Assembly (NCBI RefSeq): GCF_014200375.1 | Contig: NZ_JACHBP010000001.1 | Coordinates: 2,108,001-2,172,000, forward strand | DNA from: Terrimesophilobacter mesophilus | GTDB lineage: Bacteria > Actinomycetota > Actinomycetes > Actinomycetales > Microbacteriaceae | DNA: 64,000 bases | Direction of reading: 5' to 3' | In this document: piece by piece, positions 44,201-51,363 of the stretch | Position numbering within the stretch: the stretch's first letter is position 1 | Layout: each line of letters starts with the position of its first letter | Notes under the pieces: model-generated | What the model saw: only the letters and a program-made list of their open reading frames with translations | Databases searched by the model: none | Told to the model about the DNA's origin: nothing | Translations under genes and position numbers: made by a program

Positions 44201-44469
44201 AGATCGATGCCGTGTACGAGCGCGACGGCCGCTTCCAGATCGTCGACTGGAAGACCGGCAAGGCTCCGAAGAACCCGGAAGAACTCGCGGAACGACAGCT
44301 TCAGCTCGCCCTCTACCGCCTGGCGTTCGCGAAGTGGAAGGGCATCGACCCGAGCAGCGTCGACGCGGTCTTCTACTACGTCTCCGACGACCGGGTCATC
44401 GAACCGGACCGCATCTACGACGAGGAGGAGCTTCTCGCGCTCTGGCGGGCGGCGACAGACCCGGGCTGA
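41245..44469 (+). CDS. adnB: AdnB subunit of the AdnAB helicase-nuclease
   Basis: The 1074-residue UvrD/Rep-type helicase has Walker A AGAGSGKTE (47-55), motif Ia LTFTRKAA, an intact Walker B LLDEYQDTS, GDPNQSIYGWRGA, LSTSWRNG, HGAKGLEWD and VAVTRAR. A C-terminal PD-(D/E)XK nuclease carries ICKIDAVYE, QIVDWKTGK and QLALYRLAF. With AdnA it forms the dual-motor, dual-nuclease end-resection machine. It starts with GTG inside adnA. Its stop lies seven bases from the convergent LysR gene. Confidence 0.95.
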   Translation: MTERMPGPSNAKRVGADELADALGLPRPTDQQRAVIESDLGPSLVIAGAGSGKTETMANRVVWLLANGHVEAGEILGLTFTRKAAGELAERIRKRIGQLAKSGIVSTEYDAFDPPTVSTYNSFANSIFRDNAILLGRETDGSVLGEASAWQLARSIVVASRDERLAGLDRSVDQLTNAVLDLSHALSENVADPVAVSAMAERFAGLAELPNGGRGEYQKALDLVASVGTLPLLVDLAVQFSAAKAHNGFVEYSDQVMLALQVIRRVPRVGDELRDRYRVVLLDEYQDTSVVQTWLLSELFAGHPVMAVGDPNQSIYGWRGASAANLEQFATGFGRGGSDAMPVREFALSTSWRNGHGILAAANTVVEPLIAATSVSVEKLTASPVATDFPLEVRFEESIRDEARAAANWLSEKLASPEIRSTLKPGQEPTAAMLFRARRTQAVFVEALREAGVPYHVLGIGGLLDEPEVADLVSALTVVNDPAAGSELVRLLAGSRWRIGVRDLHALSRLASWLRDRDHAQQPLDEETKQKLRSSVAEGEGGSIVDALDFVAHARAGHSMLSAFSDTGLDRLRDAGRVFSRLRSRASIDLLDFVTLVEQEFRLDIETIANDTRSEGAASMEAFFDALGAFRAVNDGGTVGSFLGWLREAVRRDDLAPRPEDPEPGAVQLLTIHGAKGLEWDLVVVPRMVVDELPAKARDTSGWTAFGALPYEFRGDAESLPDFPWQAAESRKDLLDRHDDFKAGVKARHELEERRLAYVAVTRARHALLLTGSFWSSQAGFRAPSPYLVELQEAGIIDGLPDAPLDQERPEAEEAEPLRWPSDPLGGRRERVERAAELVRTAEPGASGTLGRELELLLAERERMLAAAEFVALPNRVPASRFKDFVTDPAEVAAGIRRPMPEKPYRATRLGTLFHSWVEERSGLGGSREVIDSLSDELETEDVAIDAAELERLQGIFERSAWAGIQPVEVERELHLPFDGRVVICKIDAVYERDGRFQIVDWKTGKAPKNPEELAERQLQLALYRLAFAKWKGIDPSSVDAVFYYVSDDRVIEPDRIYDEEELLALWRAATDPG

Positions 44470-44476
44470 GCGCTGC

Positions 44477-45337
44477 TTACGGCACAGCGCGCAACTGCAC
44501 CGGCCGGCCCATGATGGCCGAGGCGAGTGCCTCGACCGGCTCGCGCGGCGCCGCCGGGTTCTCGACGAGCGCGAAGTCGACATCACCGACCTCCGGCAGT
44601 CCCATCGAGGACGGCAGCTGGACGAGATCGGCGGGGATGAGCGACTGCGGGAACACGGCGATGCCGATCCCCGCCCGCACGGCGGCGAGCACCCCGTTGA
44701 CCTCCTTGACGTTGCACGTGATGCGCCACGTCCTGCCCACCGATTCGAGGGCCCGGATGGCGAAGGTACGGCTGAGGCTCGGAGCCTGGTAGACGATGAG
44801 GGGCAATGGCGCCCCGGCGTCGATCGTGACGCTCTTGTGGCCGACCCACACCATCCGGTCGCGGCGCACGAGCCGACCGAGCGGCTCACCGGACTCCTGC
44901 TTGACGAAGACCAGGTCGAGCTGTCCGGCCTGGAGCCGACGCATGAGCGACCCACTCTGGCTGACAGTGAGTTCGAGGTTGATCTGCGGATAGAGCTGCC
45001 GGAAGTCCCGCAGCACCTGTGGCAGCTGGGTGAGTGCGAGGTCATCCGCCGAACCGAATCGCAGCCGCCCGCGCATCGCCGAACCGGTGAAGTAGCTCGA
45101 CGCCTCGTCGTGTGCAGCAAGAATCGTGCGAGTGAATCCGAGCAGGGCGTCCCCGTTGTCGGTCAGCCGCACATCCCTCGTGTCCCGCGCGATGAGGTTC
45201 CGCCCCGCGGCGACCTCCAGTTTTCGGATGTGCTGGCTCACCGTCGGCTGGCTCAATCCGAGCAACTGACCGGCCTGCGTGAAGTTCAGGGTTTCTGCGA
45301 CGGTGGCGAAAGTCTTGAGCAGAACGGGATCGAACAT
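44477..45337 (-). CDS. LysR-family transcriptional regulator
   Basis: The 286-residue protein has an N-terminal winged helix (FDPVLLKTFATVAETLNFTQAGQLLGLSQPTVSQHIRKLE) and a periplasmic-binding-like effector domain (RGRLRFGSADDLALTQLP to the AAVRAGIGIAVFP loop). It is divergent from an MFS exporter across an AT-richer 82-base gap with palindromes, the usual arrangement for a LysR regulator that controls the neighbouring transporter. The effector is unknown. Confidence 0.93.
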   Translation of the reverse strand: MFDPVLLKTFATVAETLNFTQAGQLLGLSQPTVSQHIRKLEVAAGRNLIARDTRDVRLTDNGDALLGFTRTILAAHDEASSYFTGSAMRGRLRFGSADDLALTQLPQVLRDFRQLYPQINLELTVSQSGSLMRRLQAGQLDLVFVKQESGEPLGRLVRRDRMVWVGHKSVTIDAGAPLPLIVYQAPSLSRTFAIRALESVGRTWRITCNVKEVNGVLAAVRAGIGIAVFPQSLIPADLVQLPSSMGLPEVGDVDFALVENPAAPREPVEALASAIMGRPVQLRAVP

Positions 45338-45365
45338 CCTCCAAGTATTACAGACGCGAATGGGA

Positions 45366-45382
45366 ATTATAGCCGTCATAAT
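45366..45382. promoter_or_regulatory. LysR-type operator candidate
   Basis: ATTATAGCCGTCATAAT has five-base inverted arms and a T-N11-A core, midway in the divergent region. A second pair, GTATTA (45348-45353) and TAATAC (45379-45384), encloses it, giving a nested dyad. Confidence 0.5.
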
Positions 45383-45406
45383 ACGAGTCAATGGAACGTC
45401 TCGACA

Positions 45407-45412
45407 TACTGT
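45407..45412 (+). promoter_or_regulatory. -10 box of the MFS gene, leaderless layout
   Basis: TACTGT is followed by seven bases and the GTG at 45420. There is no ribosome-binding site. Confidence 0.45.
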
Positions 45413-45419
45413 AGACCGC

Positions 45420-46754
45420 GTGACACCGGAACAATCCCTCGACGACGCGGCCACCGCGCCCATACCGGTGATACTGCAGCGCCCGCTGTGGCGGGACACC
45501 TTCAGCAGCCTTCGCATTCACAACTACCGGCTGTATGTCGTGTCGCAACTCATCTCGAACACGTCGGGCTGGGCGATGCGCATCGCCATCGACTGGCTCG
45601 TCTTCGAGCTCACCGGGAGCGTCGCCCTCGTCGGGGTCACCGTGGCGCTGCAGTTCGGCCCGATGCTGTTCCTCGGCCCGTTCGGGGGAGTGGTGGCAGA
45701 CCGCTACCCGAAGCGCCGTCTCCTCGTCACGACGCAGGCCATCAACGGCGTCGCCTGCACGGTGCTCGCGATCCTGACGATCAGCGGCGTCGTCGTCGTG
45801 TGGCAGGTCTTCGCGACGGCACTCGTCATGGGGTGCGTCGCGGTCGTCGACTCGCCGGCGCGCTCCGTGTTCGTGAACGAGATGGTCGGCCACGGCAAAC
45901 TCGGCAACGCCATCAGCATCAACGCCTCGATCTTCCACCTCGGCGGACTCGTCGGGCCGGCGATCAGCGGCATCCTCATCGCCATCGTCGGTGCCGGTTG
46001 GTCGATCGCGGCGAACGGACTCGCGGCCGGGATCGTCGTCGTGACACTCCTCAGCATGCGCACGGCGGAACTCCTCCCGTCCCTCGTGGCATCGCGAAGC
46101 AAGGGCCAGATCCGTGAGGGGCTTCGGTATGTGCTGGCCAAACCGACGATCTTCTGGCCCATCGTCATGCTCGCCTTCGTCGCGACGTTCGGGATGAACC
46201 TTCCGGTCATGCTCGTCGCGTTCGCCGACCACGTCTTCGGCTCGGGGGCAGCCGGATACGGCCTGTACAGTTCGGCCGCAGCCCTCGGCGCTCTCGCGGG
46301 CGCGATCGCGTCCACCAGGAGGAGGGCGTACCGCCTGCGCTCGATCATGCTCGCCGCCGGATGCTTCGGCCTCGCGGTCGCCGCATCCGGCATCGCTCCC
46401 GTTGTGGCGGTCTTCCTGCTCTGCCTGGCGGCGATCGGTTTCACCCGACTGTTGTTCGCCACCGCCGCCGAGTCGATCGTGCAGATGTCATCGAACCGCA
46501 TCATCCGTGGTCGGGTCATGGCGATCTACTCGATGGTCGTGCTCGGTGGTCAGGCGATCGGTGGGCCGCTCATGGGCTGGCTCGCAGAGCAGTGGGGCGT
46601 GCGTACCGCCATGGTCGCCTCCGGCATGGTTCCCGCCGTCGCCGCCATCGTGATCGCGGTACTCCTCGCTCGGACCGGCAGACTGTCGCTGCACTTCCGG
46701 TTGCGGAGGAGGATCGTTCCGATCTCGATCGAGGTACGGGGCCAGCTCGGTTAG
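45420..46754 (+). CDS. MFS transporter (EntS/DHA3-like)
   Basis: The 444-residue protein has 11-12 membrane helices with NYRLYVVSQLISNTSGWAMRIAIDWLVFELTGS at the start and the loop GGVVADRYPKRRLL, features of the DHA3/EntS branch of MFS exporters. It may export a siderophore, drug or metabolite; the substrate cannot be read. The GTG is preceded by a -10 box, and the divergent LysR regulator probably controls it. Confidence 0.88.
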   Translation: MTPEQSLDDAATAPIPVILQRPLWRDTFSSLRIHNYRLYVVSQLISNTSGWAMRIAIDWLVFELTGSVALVGVTVALQFGPMLFLGPFGGVVADRYPKRRLLVTTQAINGVACTVLAILTISGVVVVWQVFATALVMGCVAVVDSPARSVFVNEMVGHGKLGNAISINASIFHLGGLVGPAISGILIAIVGAGWSIAANGLAAGIVVVTLLSMRTAELLPSLVASRSKGQIREGLRYVLAKPTIFWPIVMLAFVATFGMNLPVMLVAFADHVFGSGAAGYGLYSSAAALGALAGAIASTRRRAYRLRSIMLAAGCFGLAVAASGIAPVVAVFLLCLAAIGFTRLLFATAAESIVQMSSNRIIRGRVMAIYSMVVLGGQAIGGPLMGWLAEQWGVRTAMVASGMVPAVAAIVIAVLLARTGRLSLHFRLRRRIVPISIEVRGQLG

Positions 46755-46792
46755 AGAGCGTGGAGCGGAGTACGGGTCTCAGGCCCGGATCA

Positions 46793-47785
46793 TCAGGCGC
46801 GCCGCTGGTCGAGCATCGCCTCGACCTCGTCGACGGCCATGACCGGGATGGTGTTGTGGCTGAGCGTGTTCGCGAGGTCGTTCTGCACGGAGTCGGCGAG
46901 AACATGAAGCATGGCGACCGCGTCGTCGACGATCTCGGTGGAGCGTTCCTGGGCGCCATGCAGCAGCCACTTGGCGAGTTCGAGTTCGGAGTAGAGGCGA
47001 GCGCGGCGCTCGAGCTGGCGGTCGCTCGATCCGCGGGCGAGCTGGTACTCGTCGATCGCCGTGTCGGCGACGCCATCGCGAGTCGATCCGAGCAGCCAGA
47101 ACAGGTCGCGCGCGGGGTCGCCGACGCTCAGGCCCTGCCATCCGAGAATTCCGGATATCTCCTGGCCGTCCGCGAGGAGGGAATCCGCCGAGAGCGATCC
47201 ATTCACGACGGTCGGCGCGAACTGCCACAGTGCGGAATCCTCTGCGGCGCTCTCCCAGCGACCGAGCAGGGCGGCGGGAACGAGCCCGGTGGCCGAAGCG
47301 CGGTCCATGATGACGATGTTGGCGCGAAGCAACTCCGTCGGGCTGAGGACCGGCAGTCCCGCGTCGACGACGAAGCTCGTCGGCAGGGTGTGGATCGCCG
47401 CAATGGCGCGCCCGATCGATGCGGCGAGCTCGCTGCCGGGTGCGATGTCCCCCAGCGCAACCCGCGAACCGTGTACGAAGGCGTAGACGACCGCGCGCGT
47501 ACCGCCGATCGGCACCTGCCCTGCGAACGTGGAGACGCCGAACGGGAGCCTGCTCCGGATGCCGGTGCTGAGTGCCCGCAGTGCGACGAGGTCGGCGGAC
47601 TGCTCGGCCTCCGCGCGCTCTGTGTTGGGGATGCGGATGATCCAGTGCGCGCCGTCCATTCCGGTCACGAGCGCGGCTTCGAAGTCGCCGTGGGCTCCGC
47701 TTCCGATGGCCATGGCCCCCGCAGCATCGAGCTCCGGGACCGCGGCCGTGGCGAGAGCGGCGAGGGTGAGATGGGATCTGGCCAT
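46793..47785 (-). CDS. Aminoglycoside-phosphotransferase-fold protein with degenerate active site
   Basis: The 330-residue protein resembles APH/choline-kinase-fold phosphotransferases: the C-terminal lobe has SVGDPARDLFWLLG, and a long helical tail follows. The catalytic loop, normally HGDLxxxN, reads NGSLSADSLL (195-204), and the metal-binding IDW motif reads ILGWQ (213-217). The ATP-site lysine region reads WIIRIP. The catalytic Asp and the Mg-binding Asp are therefore missing, suggesting a pseudokinase. It is divergent from nudC with an 81-base gap. Confidence 0.75.
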   Translation of the reverse strand: MARSHLTLAALATAAVPELDAAGAMAIGSGAHGDFEAALVTGMDGAHWIIRIPNTERAEAEQSADLVALRALSTGIRSRLPFGVSTFAGQVPIGGTRAVVYAFVHGSRVALGDIAPGSELAASIGRAIAAIHTLPTSFVVDAGLPVLSPTELLRANIVIMDRASATGLVPAALLGRWESAAEDSALWQFAPTVVNGSLSADSLLADGQEISGILGWQGLSVGDPARDLFWLLGSTRDGVADTAIDEYQLARGSSDRQLERRARLYSELELAKWLLHGAQERSTEIVDDAVAMLHVLADSVQNDLANTLSHNTIPVMAVDEVEAMLDQRRA

Positions 47786-47866
47786 ACGGTCAGGGTAGGT
47801 CGTGTCTGGGCGAGCGGCTCCCAACGCCACGCACTTCCCATCCTTCTCTCCTGCAATGATGATGAG

Positions 47867-48820
47867 GTGACAGAGTCCCGCGCGCATCCGGCCGCTCCCG
47901 CCGCCGGGCTCGCCACGGCGCTCTCGCGCAGCGCTGTGGACCGGGACTACCTTTCCAGGCTCAGGCCGAACCTGTTCGAAGAGCTTCGGGCCGATCCGGG
48001 AACACGGCTTCTCCCGGTGTGGTCGGGGAAGGCGCTGTGCGACCTGGACGGCGCAGCATCCCTCGTCCTGTTCGCTCCGGATCGGATTTCGGCATCCGGC
48101 GCGGTGGCCCAGTTCTACCTGGGACGATCTACGTCGCCGGCCGGTCGCGAGCCGAAGGGAACCGCGTTCATCGCGGTGTCGCTGGACGACGAGGCGGCAC
48201 TGACGCTGGCCGACGAGGATGCCTGGGTCGGCATGCGCGATGTCGCGGCGCTCCTCGACGACCGAGACGCCGGGCTGCTCGTGGAGGCCATCGCCCTGGC
48301 GAACTGGCGGGCATCCCACCGGTTCTCCCCTCGCACCGGTGGGCCGCTTGTTCTCGAGGATGGCGGCTGGGTTCTGCGCGCCCCAGGCGACAGCGCCGAG
48401 GTGTTCCCCCGGACCGACCCTGCGATCATCGTCGCGGTCGTGGACGAACAGGATCGTCTGCTGCTCGGGTCCAACGCGATGTGGCAGCACGACCGGTATT
48501 CACTCCTGGCCGGGTTCGTCGAGCCCGGCGAATCGCTCGAGGCCGCCGTCATTCGGGAGATCTTCGAGGAGTCCGGCATCCGGGTGGTCGACCCCACCTA
48601 CCTCGGCTCGCAGCCCTGGCCGTTTCCCGCCTCTCTCATGCTCGGCTTCAGGGCGCTCGCGGACCCCTCTCAGGACTGGACACTCGCTCCGGATGGCACG
48701 GAGATCCTCGACGTGCGCTGGTTCACCCGCGAGGAGCTTCGCTCGGATGAGGGACTCATCCTCCCGGGGCCGGCCTCGATCGCGCGCGCCATCATCGACC
48801 AGTGGCTCGGTGCCGGGTGA
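47867..48820 (+). CDS. nudC: NAD(H) pyrophosphatase NudC, zinc-ribbon cysteines absent
   Basis: The 317-residue NUDIX protein has the box GFVEPGESLEAAVIREIFEES and the diagnostic NudC motif SQPWPFPAS just after it. It hydrolyses NADH and can remove NAD caps from RNA in characterised homologues. E. coli NudC holds zinc with four cysteines before the NUDIX domain; the equivalent region here (about 135-165) has none, and the whole protein has a single Cys. The GTG overlaps nothing upstream. Its stop overlaps the uvrD2 start as GTGA. Confidence 0.92.
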   Translation: MTESRAHPAAPAAGLATALSRSAVDRDYLSRLRPNLFEELRADPGTRLLPVWSGKALCDLDGAASLVLFAPDRISASGAVAQFYLGRSTSPAGREPKGTAFIAVSLDDEAALTLADEDAWVGMRDVAALLDDRDAGLLVEAIALANWRASHRFSPRTGGPLVLEDGGWVLRAPGDSAEVFPRTDPAIIVAVVDEQDRLLLGSNAMWQHDRYSLLAGFVEPGESLEAAVIREIFEESGIRVVDPTYLGSQPWPFPASLMLGFRALADPSQDWTLAPDGTEILDVRWFTREELRSDEGLILPGPASIARAIIDQWLGAG

Positions 48821-50490
48821 ACGCCGCGGATCTGCTCGACGGGCTCGATGCGGAGCAACGGATGGTGGCGGAGTCCCTGCGGGGACCGGTGCGCGTTCTC
48901 GCCGGCGCGGGGACAGGCAAGACCAGGGCCATCACGCACCGCATCGCCTACGGTGTGGCGACCGGTGTGTACACAGAGTCGAAGGTCATGGCCATCACGT
49001 TCACGACGCGCGCGGCATCCGAACTGAGGGGGAGGCTTCGCCGCCTCGGGGCCGGAGGTGTCGCGAGCCGGACCTTCCACGCGGCCGCATTGTCGCAACT
49101 CGCGTTCTTCTGGCCGCAGGTCGTCGGAGGAACCATGCCGAGAATCCTCGAGGGCAAGGCGCGCGTGCTGGGGCAAGCTGCCGAGTCCCTGCGCATCCGC
49201 GTCGACACGGCGACCCTGCGCGACGTGGCCGCCGAGGTCGAGTGGCGGAAGATCTCCTGCCTCTCGCTCGACGAGTATGCGAAGGCTGCTCGTCCGGTTC
49301 CCGCTGCGCTGGACCCCGCGAAGGTCCTCGACCTGCAGCGGGTGTACGAGGAGCTCAAGGATGCGCGTCGACAGCTGGACTTCGAGGATGTGCTCCTCGC
49401 GTGCGCCGGGATGATCGACTCGGAGCCACGCGTCGCGGAGCAGGTGCGGGAGCAGTACCGGTACTTCACCGTCGATGAGTACCAGGACGTCTCGCCGCTC
49501 CAGCAACGGCTTCTCGACCTGTGGCTCGGCGACCGGCAGGAGCTCTGCGTCGTCGGCGACGCGAGCCAGACCATCTATTCGTTCACGGGTGCGACTCCGG
49601 ACTTCCTTCTCGGGTTTCCGCGGAGATACCCGAATGCGACCCTCGTGCAGCTCGAGCGGAACTACCGTTCGACTCCGGCGATCGTCGACACCGGCAACCG
49701 GCTCATGCGGGATCGGCCCGGCGCGCTCAACCTCGTCGCCTCGCGGGCCGCCGAGGCGCATCCGTCTCCCACGATCGACGCGCATCGCAGCGATGCGGCC
49801 GAGGCGAGGGAGGTCGCCTCCAGGATCGCCGACCTTCTCGAGTCCGGCGTCAGACCCCAGGACATTGCGGTGCTGTACCGGATCAACGCGCAGTCCGGAC
49901 TGATCGGCACGGCGCTCGACGATGCCCGGATCGCCTTCCAGGTGAGAGGGGGGAGCCGGTTCTTCGACCTCGCCGAGATCAAGCAGGCGATCATGATGCT
50001 CAAGGGAGCGACGATCGTCAAGACGGATGAGGCGCTCTTCAAGACCGTGAGCGACGTGCTGCGCTCGCTCGGCTGGACCCAGGATCCGCCGGACACCGGT
50101 GGTGCCGTGCGTGCGAGGTGGGAGTCGCTCAACGCCCTCATGCTTCTGGCCGAGGAGCAGCCACCCGGCGCCGGCCTCGACGAATTCGTGGCCGAACTCG
50201 TCGAACGGTCATCCAGCCAGCACGAACCGACGATGCCGGCCGTCACCCTGGCGACACTGCACTCGGCCAAGGGGCTCGAGTGGGAGGTGGTCTTCGTCGT
50301 CGGGGTGCAGGAGGGGCTGCTCCCCATCGGTTACGCGGCCTCCCAGGAGGCGATCGACGAGGAGCGCAGGCTCCTCTACGTGGGTATCACGCGGGCACGG
50401 ACGCGACTGCACCTCTCCTGGTCTGCGTCGAACGGCCAGCGTCCCGGCGCGAATACGGCGTCTCGTTTTCTTGCTGACCTGGTTCACTGA
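48817..50490 (+). CDS. uvrD2: UvrD2-type SF1 DNA helicase lacking HRDC
   Basis: A 557-residue SF1A helicase with AGAGTGKT (Walker A), ITFTTRAA, FTVDEYQDVS, VGDASQTIYSFTGA, LERNYRST, LHSAKGLEWE and LYVGITRAR. The pairing with nudC matches mycobacterial uvrD2. That protein is about 700 residues with a C-terminal HRDC domain; this one ends shortly after motif VI, so HRDC and the tetracysteine linker are missing. It is probably involved in repair or recombination. Its last 104 bases overlap the convergent ThiF-like gene. Confidence 0.9.
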   Translation: MNAADLLDGLDAEQRMVAESLRGPVRVLAGAGTGKTRAITHRIAYGVATGVYTESKVMAITFTTRAASELRGRLRRLGAGGVASRTFHAAALSQLAFFWPQVVGGTMPRILEGKARVLGQAAESLRIRVDTATLRDVAAEVEWRKISCLSLDEYAKAARPVPAALDPAKVLDLQRVYEELKDARRQLDFEDVLLACAGMIDSEPRVAEQVREQYRYFTVDEYQDVSPLQQRLLDLWLGDRQELCVVGDASQTIYSFTGATPDFLLGFPRRYPNATLVQLERNYRSTPAIVDTGNRLMRDRPGALNLVASRAAEAHPSPTIDAHRSDAAEAREVASRIADLLESGVRPQDIAVLYRINAQSGLIGTALDDARIAFQVRGGSRFFDLAEIKQAIMMLKGATIVKTDEALFKTVSDVLRSLGWTQDPPDTGGAVRARWESLNALMLLAEEQPPGAGLDEFVAELVERSSSQHEPTMPAVTLATLHSAKGLEWEVVFVVGVQEGLLPIGYAASQEAIDEERRLLYVGITRARTRLHLSWSASNGQRPGANTASRFLADLVH

Positions 50491-51292
50491 GCTCAGGGAT
50501 TCCCGCACAACCGCACTCAGGATGCCGCGTCCAGGTCCTGCGCACCCGATGGCCCGTCGCGGCGTCGATCGAGATCGAGGTCGCCGTGTCCGCGCGGATG
50601 CCCGCCACTCGGGAGTGGACGATGCGGGCGACGGCCGTGGCCGCCTCACTCGCGAGGAACGGTGACTCGATGGGACTGCGCCTGCCGAGCAGTTGCGACG
50701 CGATGGCCGGCCATGCCGGGTCGGCATCCTTCCGGTGGAGTTCGAGGCAGAAGAGGCACGGTCCATCGCCCGGCTCGATGACCGGTCCGATGGTCACGCT
50801 CTTGTCCGAGAAGACGACGGGAAGGTGCGGGACGTCCCGCCGCAGCCAGCGCTGCCGAGTCCCCGGGTCGAGAACGAAGTCGCCGAGTACGACGGCGAAG
50901 TCGGTCAGCTCGTCTGCGTCGCCGGACCCGGCCGGGCGCCGGGAGTCGAGTTCGGCCTCGCGCAGTCTCCACTCGAGCCGGTCCGCTGTCGGTCCGCGTC
51001 CGTCGATCGTGACGATGCCGCGGGGTGCACGCGTGGGCACGGGGACGGTGTGCGTCGAGAGTGCAGGCCGGATGTCCCGCTCGAAGGCGGCGATGGCGTC
51101 GGCATCCAGACCGCACTCGTTTCCGATCATCGTGAGCCCCGCCCGCGTGACGCCCACCGCGAGGGCTGCGAGCATCCGTTCGTGGGCCGTCGACACCTGG
51201 TTCAGGAGAACGCGTGGTGCGTCGACGCCGAGCTGGAGGCTGTCCGGACTGCGCCAGACGACCGGGTATCGGGGATCGAGCTTGAGCGCCAT
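50387..51292 (-). CDS. ThiF/cyclodehydratase-like protein of the actinobacterial UvrD2-UPF0182 locus
   Basis: The 301-residue protein has an N-terminal part (LDPRYPVVWRSPDSLQLG, winged-helix-like segment to about residue 85) and a ThiF/E1-like alpha/beta region with DPGTRQRWLRRDVPHLPV and zinc-type cysteines CLFC near residue 180 and CGC near 256. Family members are annotated as bacteriocin-cyclodehydratase-like, but no precursor peptide or YcaO gene is near. The last 40 residues (EPGQQENETPYSRRDAG) look unstructured and are encoded opposite the uvrD2 3' end. Confidence 0.65.
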   Translation of the reverse strand: MALKLDPRYPVVWRSPDSLQLGVDAPRVLLNQVSTAHERMLAALAVGVTRAGLTMIGNECGLDADAIAAFERDIRPALSTHTVPVPTRAPRGIVTIDGRGPTADRLEWRLREAELDSRRPAGSGDADELTDFAVVLGDFVLDPGTRQRWLRRDVPHLPVVFSDKSVTIGPVIEPGDGPCLFCLELHRKDADPAWPAIASQLLGRRSPIESPFLASEAATAVARIVHSRVAGIRADTATSISIDAATGHRVRRTWTRHPECGCAGIPELSEPGQQENETPYSRRDAGRSTQTRRGAVASVPA

Positions 51293-51363
51293 CCCGACAT
51301 GATGCCCGGACTTCGGCCGGTCGGGTGCGATCCCTCCACAGGGTCGCGGCGGTTCTCGACGAA

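Noticed and set aside
41092..45120. A very long minus-strand open frame opposite adnB
   Set aside because: It is antisense to a gene with every helicase and nuclease motif. Its translation is Arg/Glu/Leu-rich without domains, as expected from GC-skewed third positions.
46755..46792. Small GGG/CCC hairpin between the MFS and pseudokinase stops
   Set aside because: The stem is only about three to four pairs, which is not distinguishable from chance in GC-rich DNA.
50387..51292. A bacteriocin/TOMM biosynthetic cluster around the ThiF-like gene
   Set aside because: No YcaO, dehydrogenase, precursor peptide or dedicated transporter adjoins it; the locus matches a conserved housekeeping order instead.
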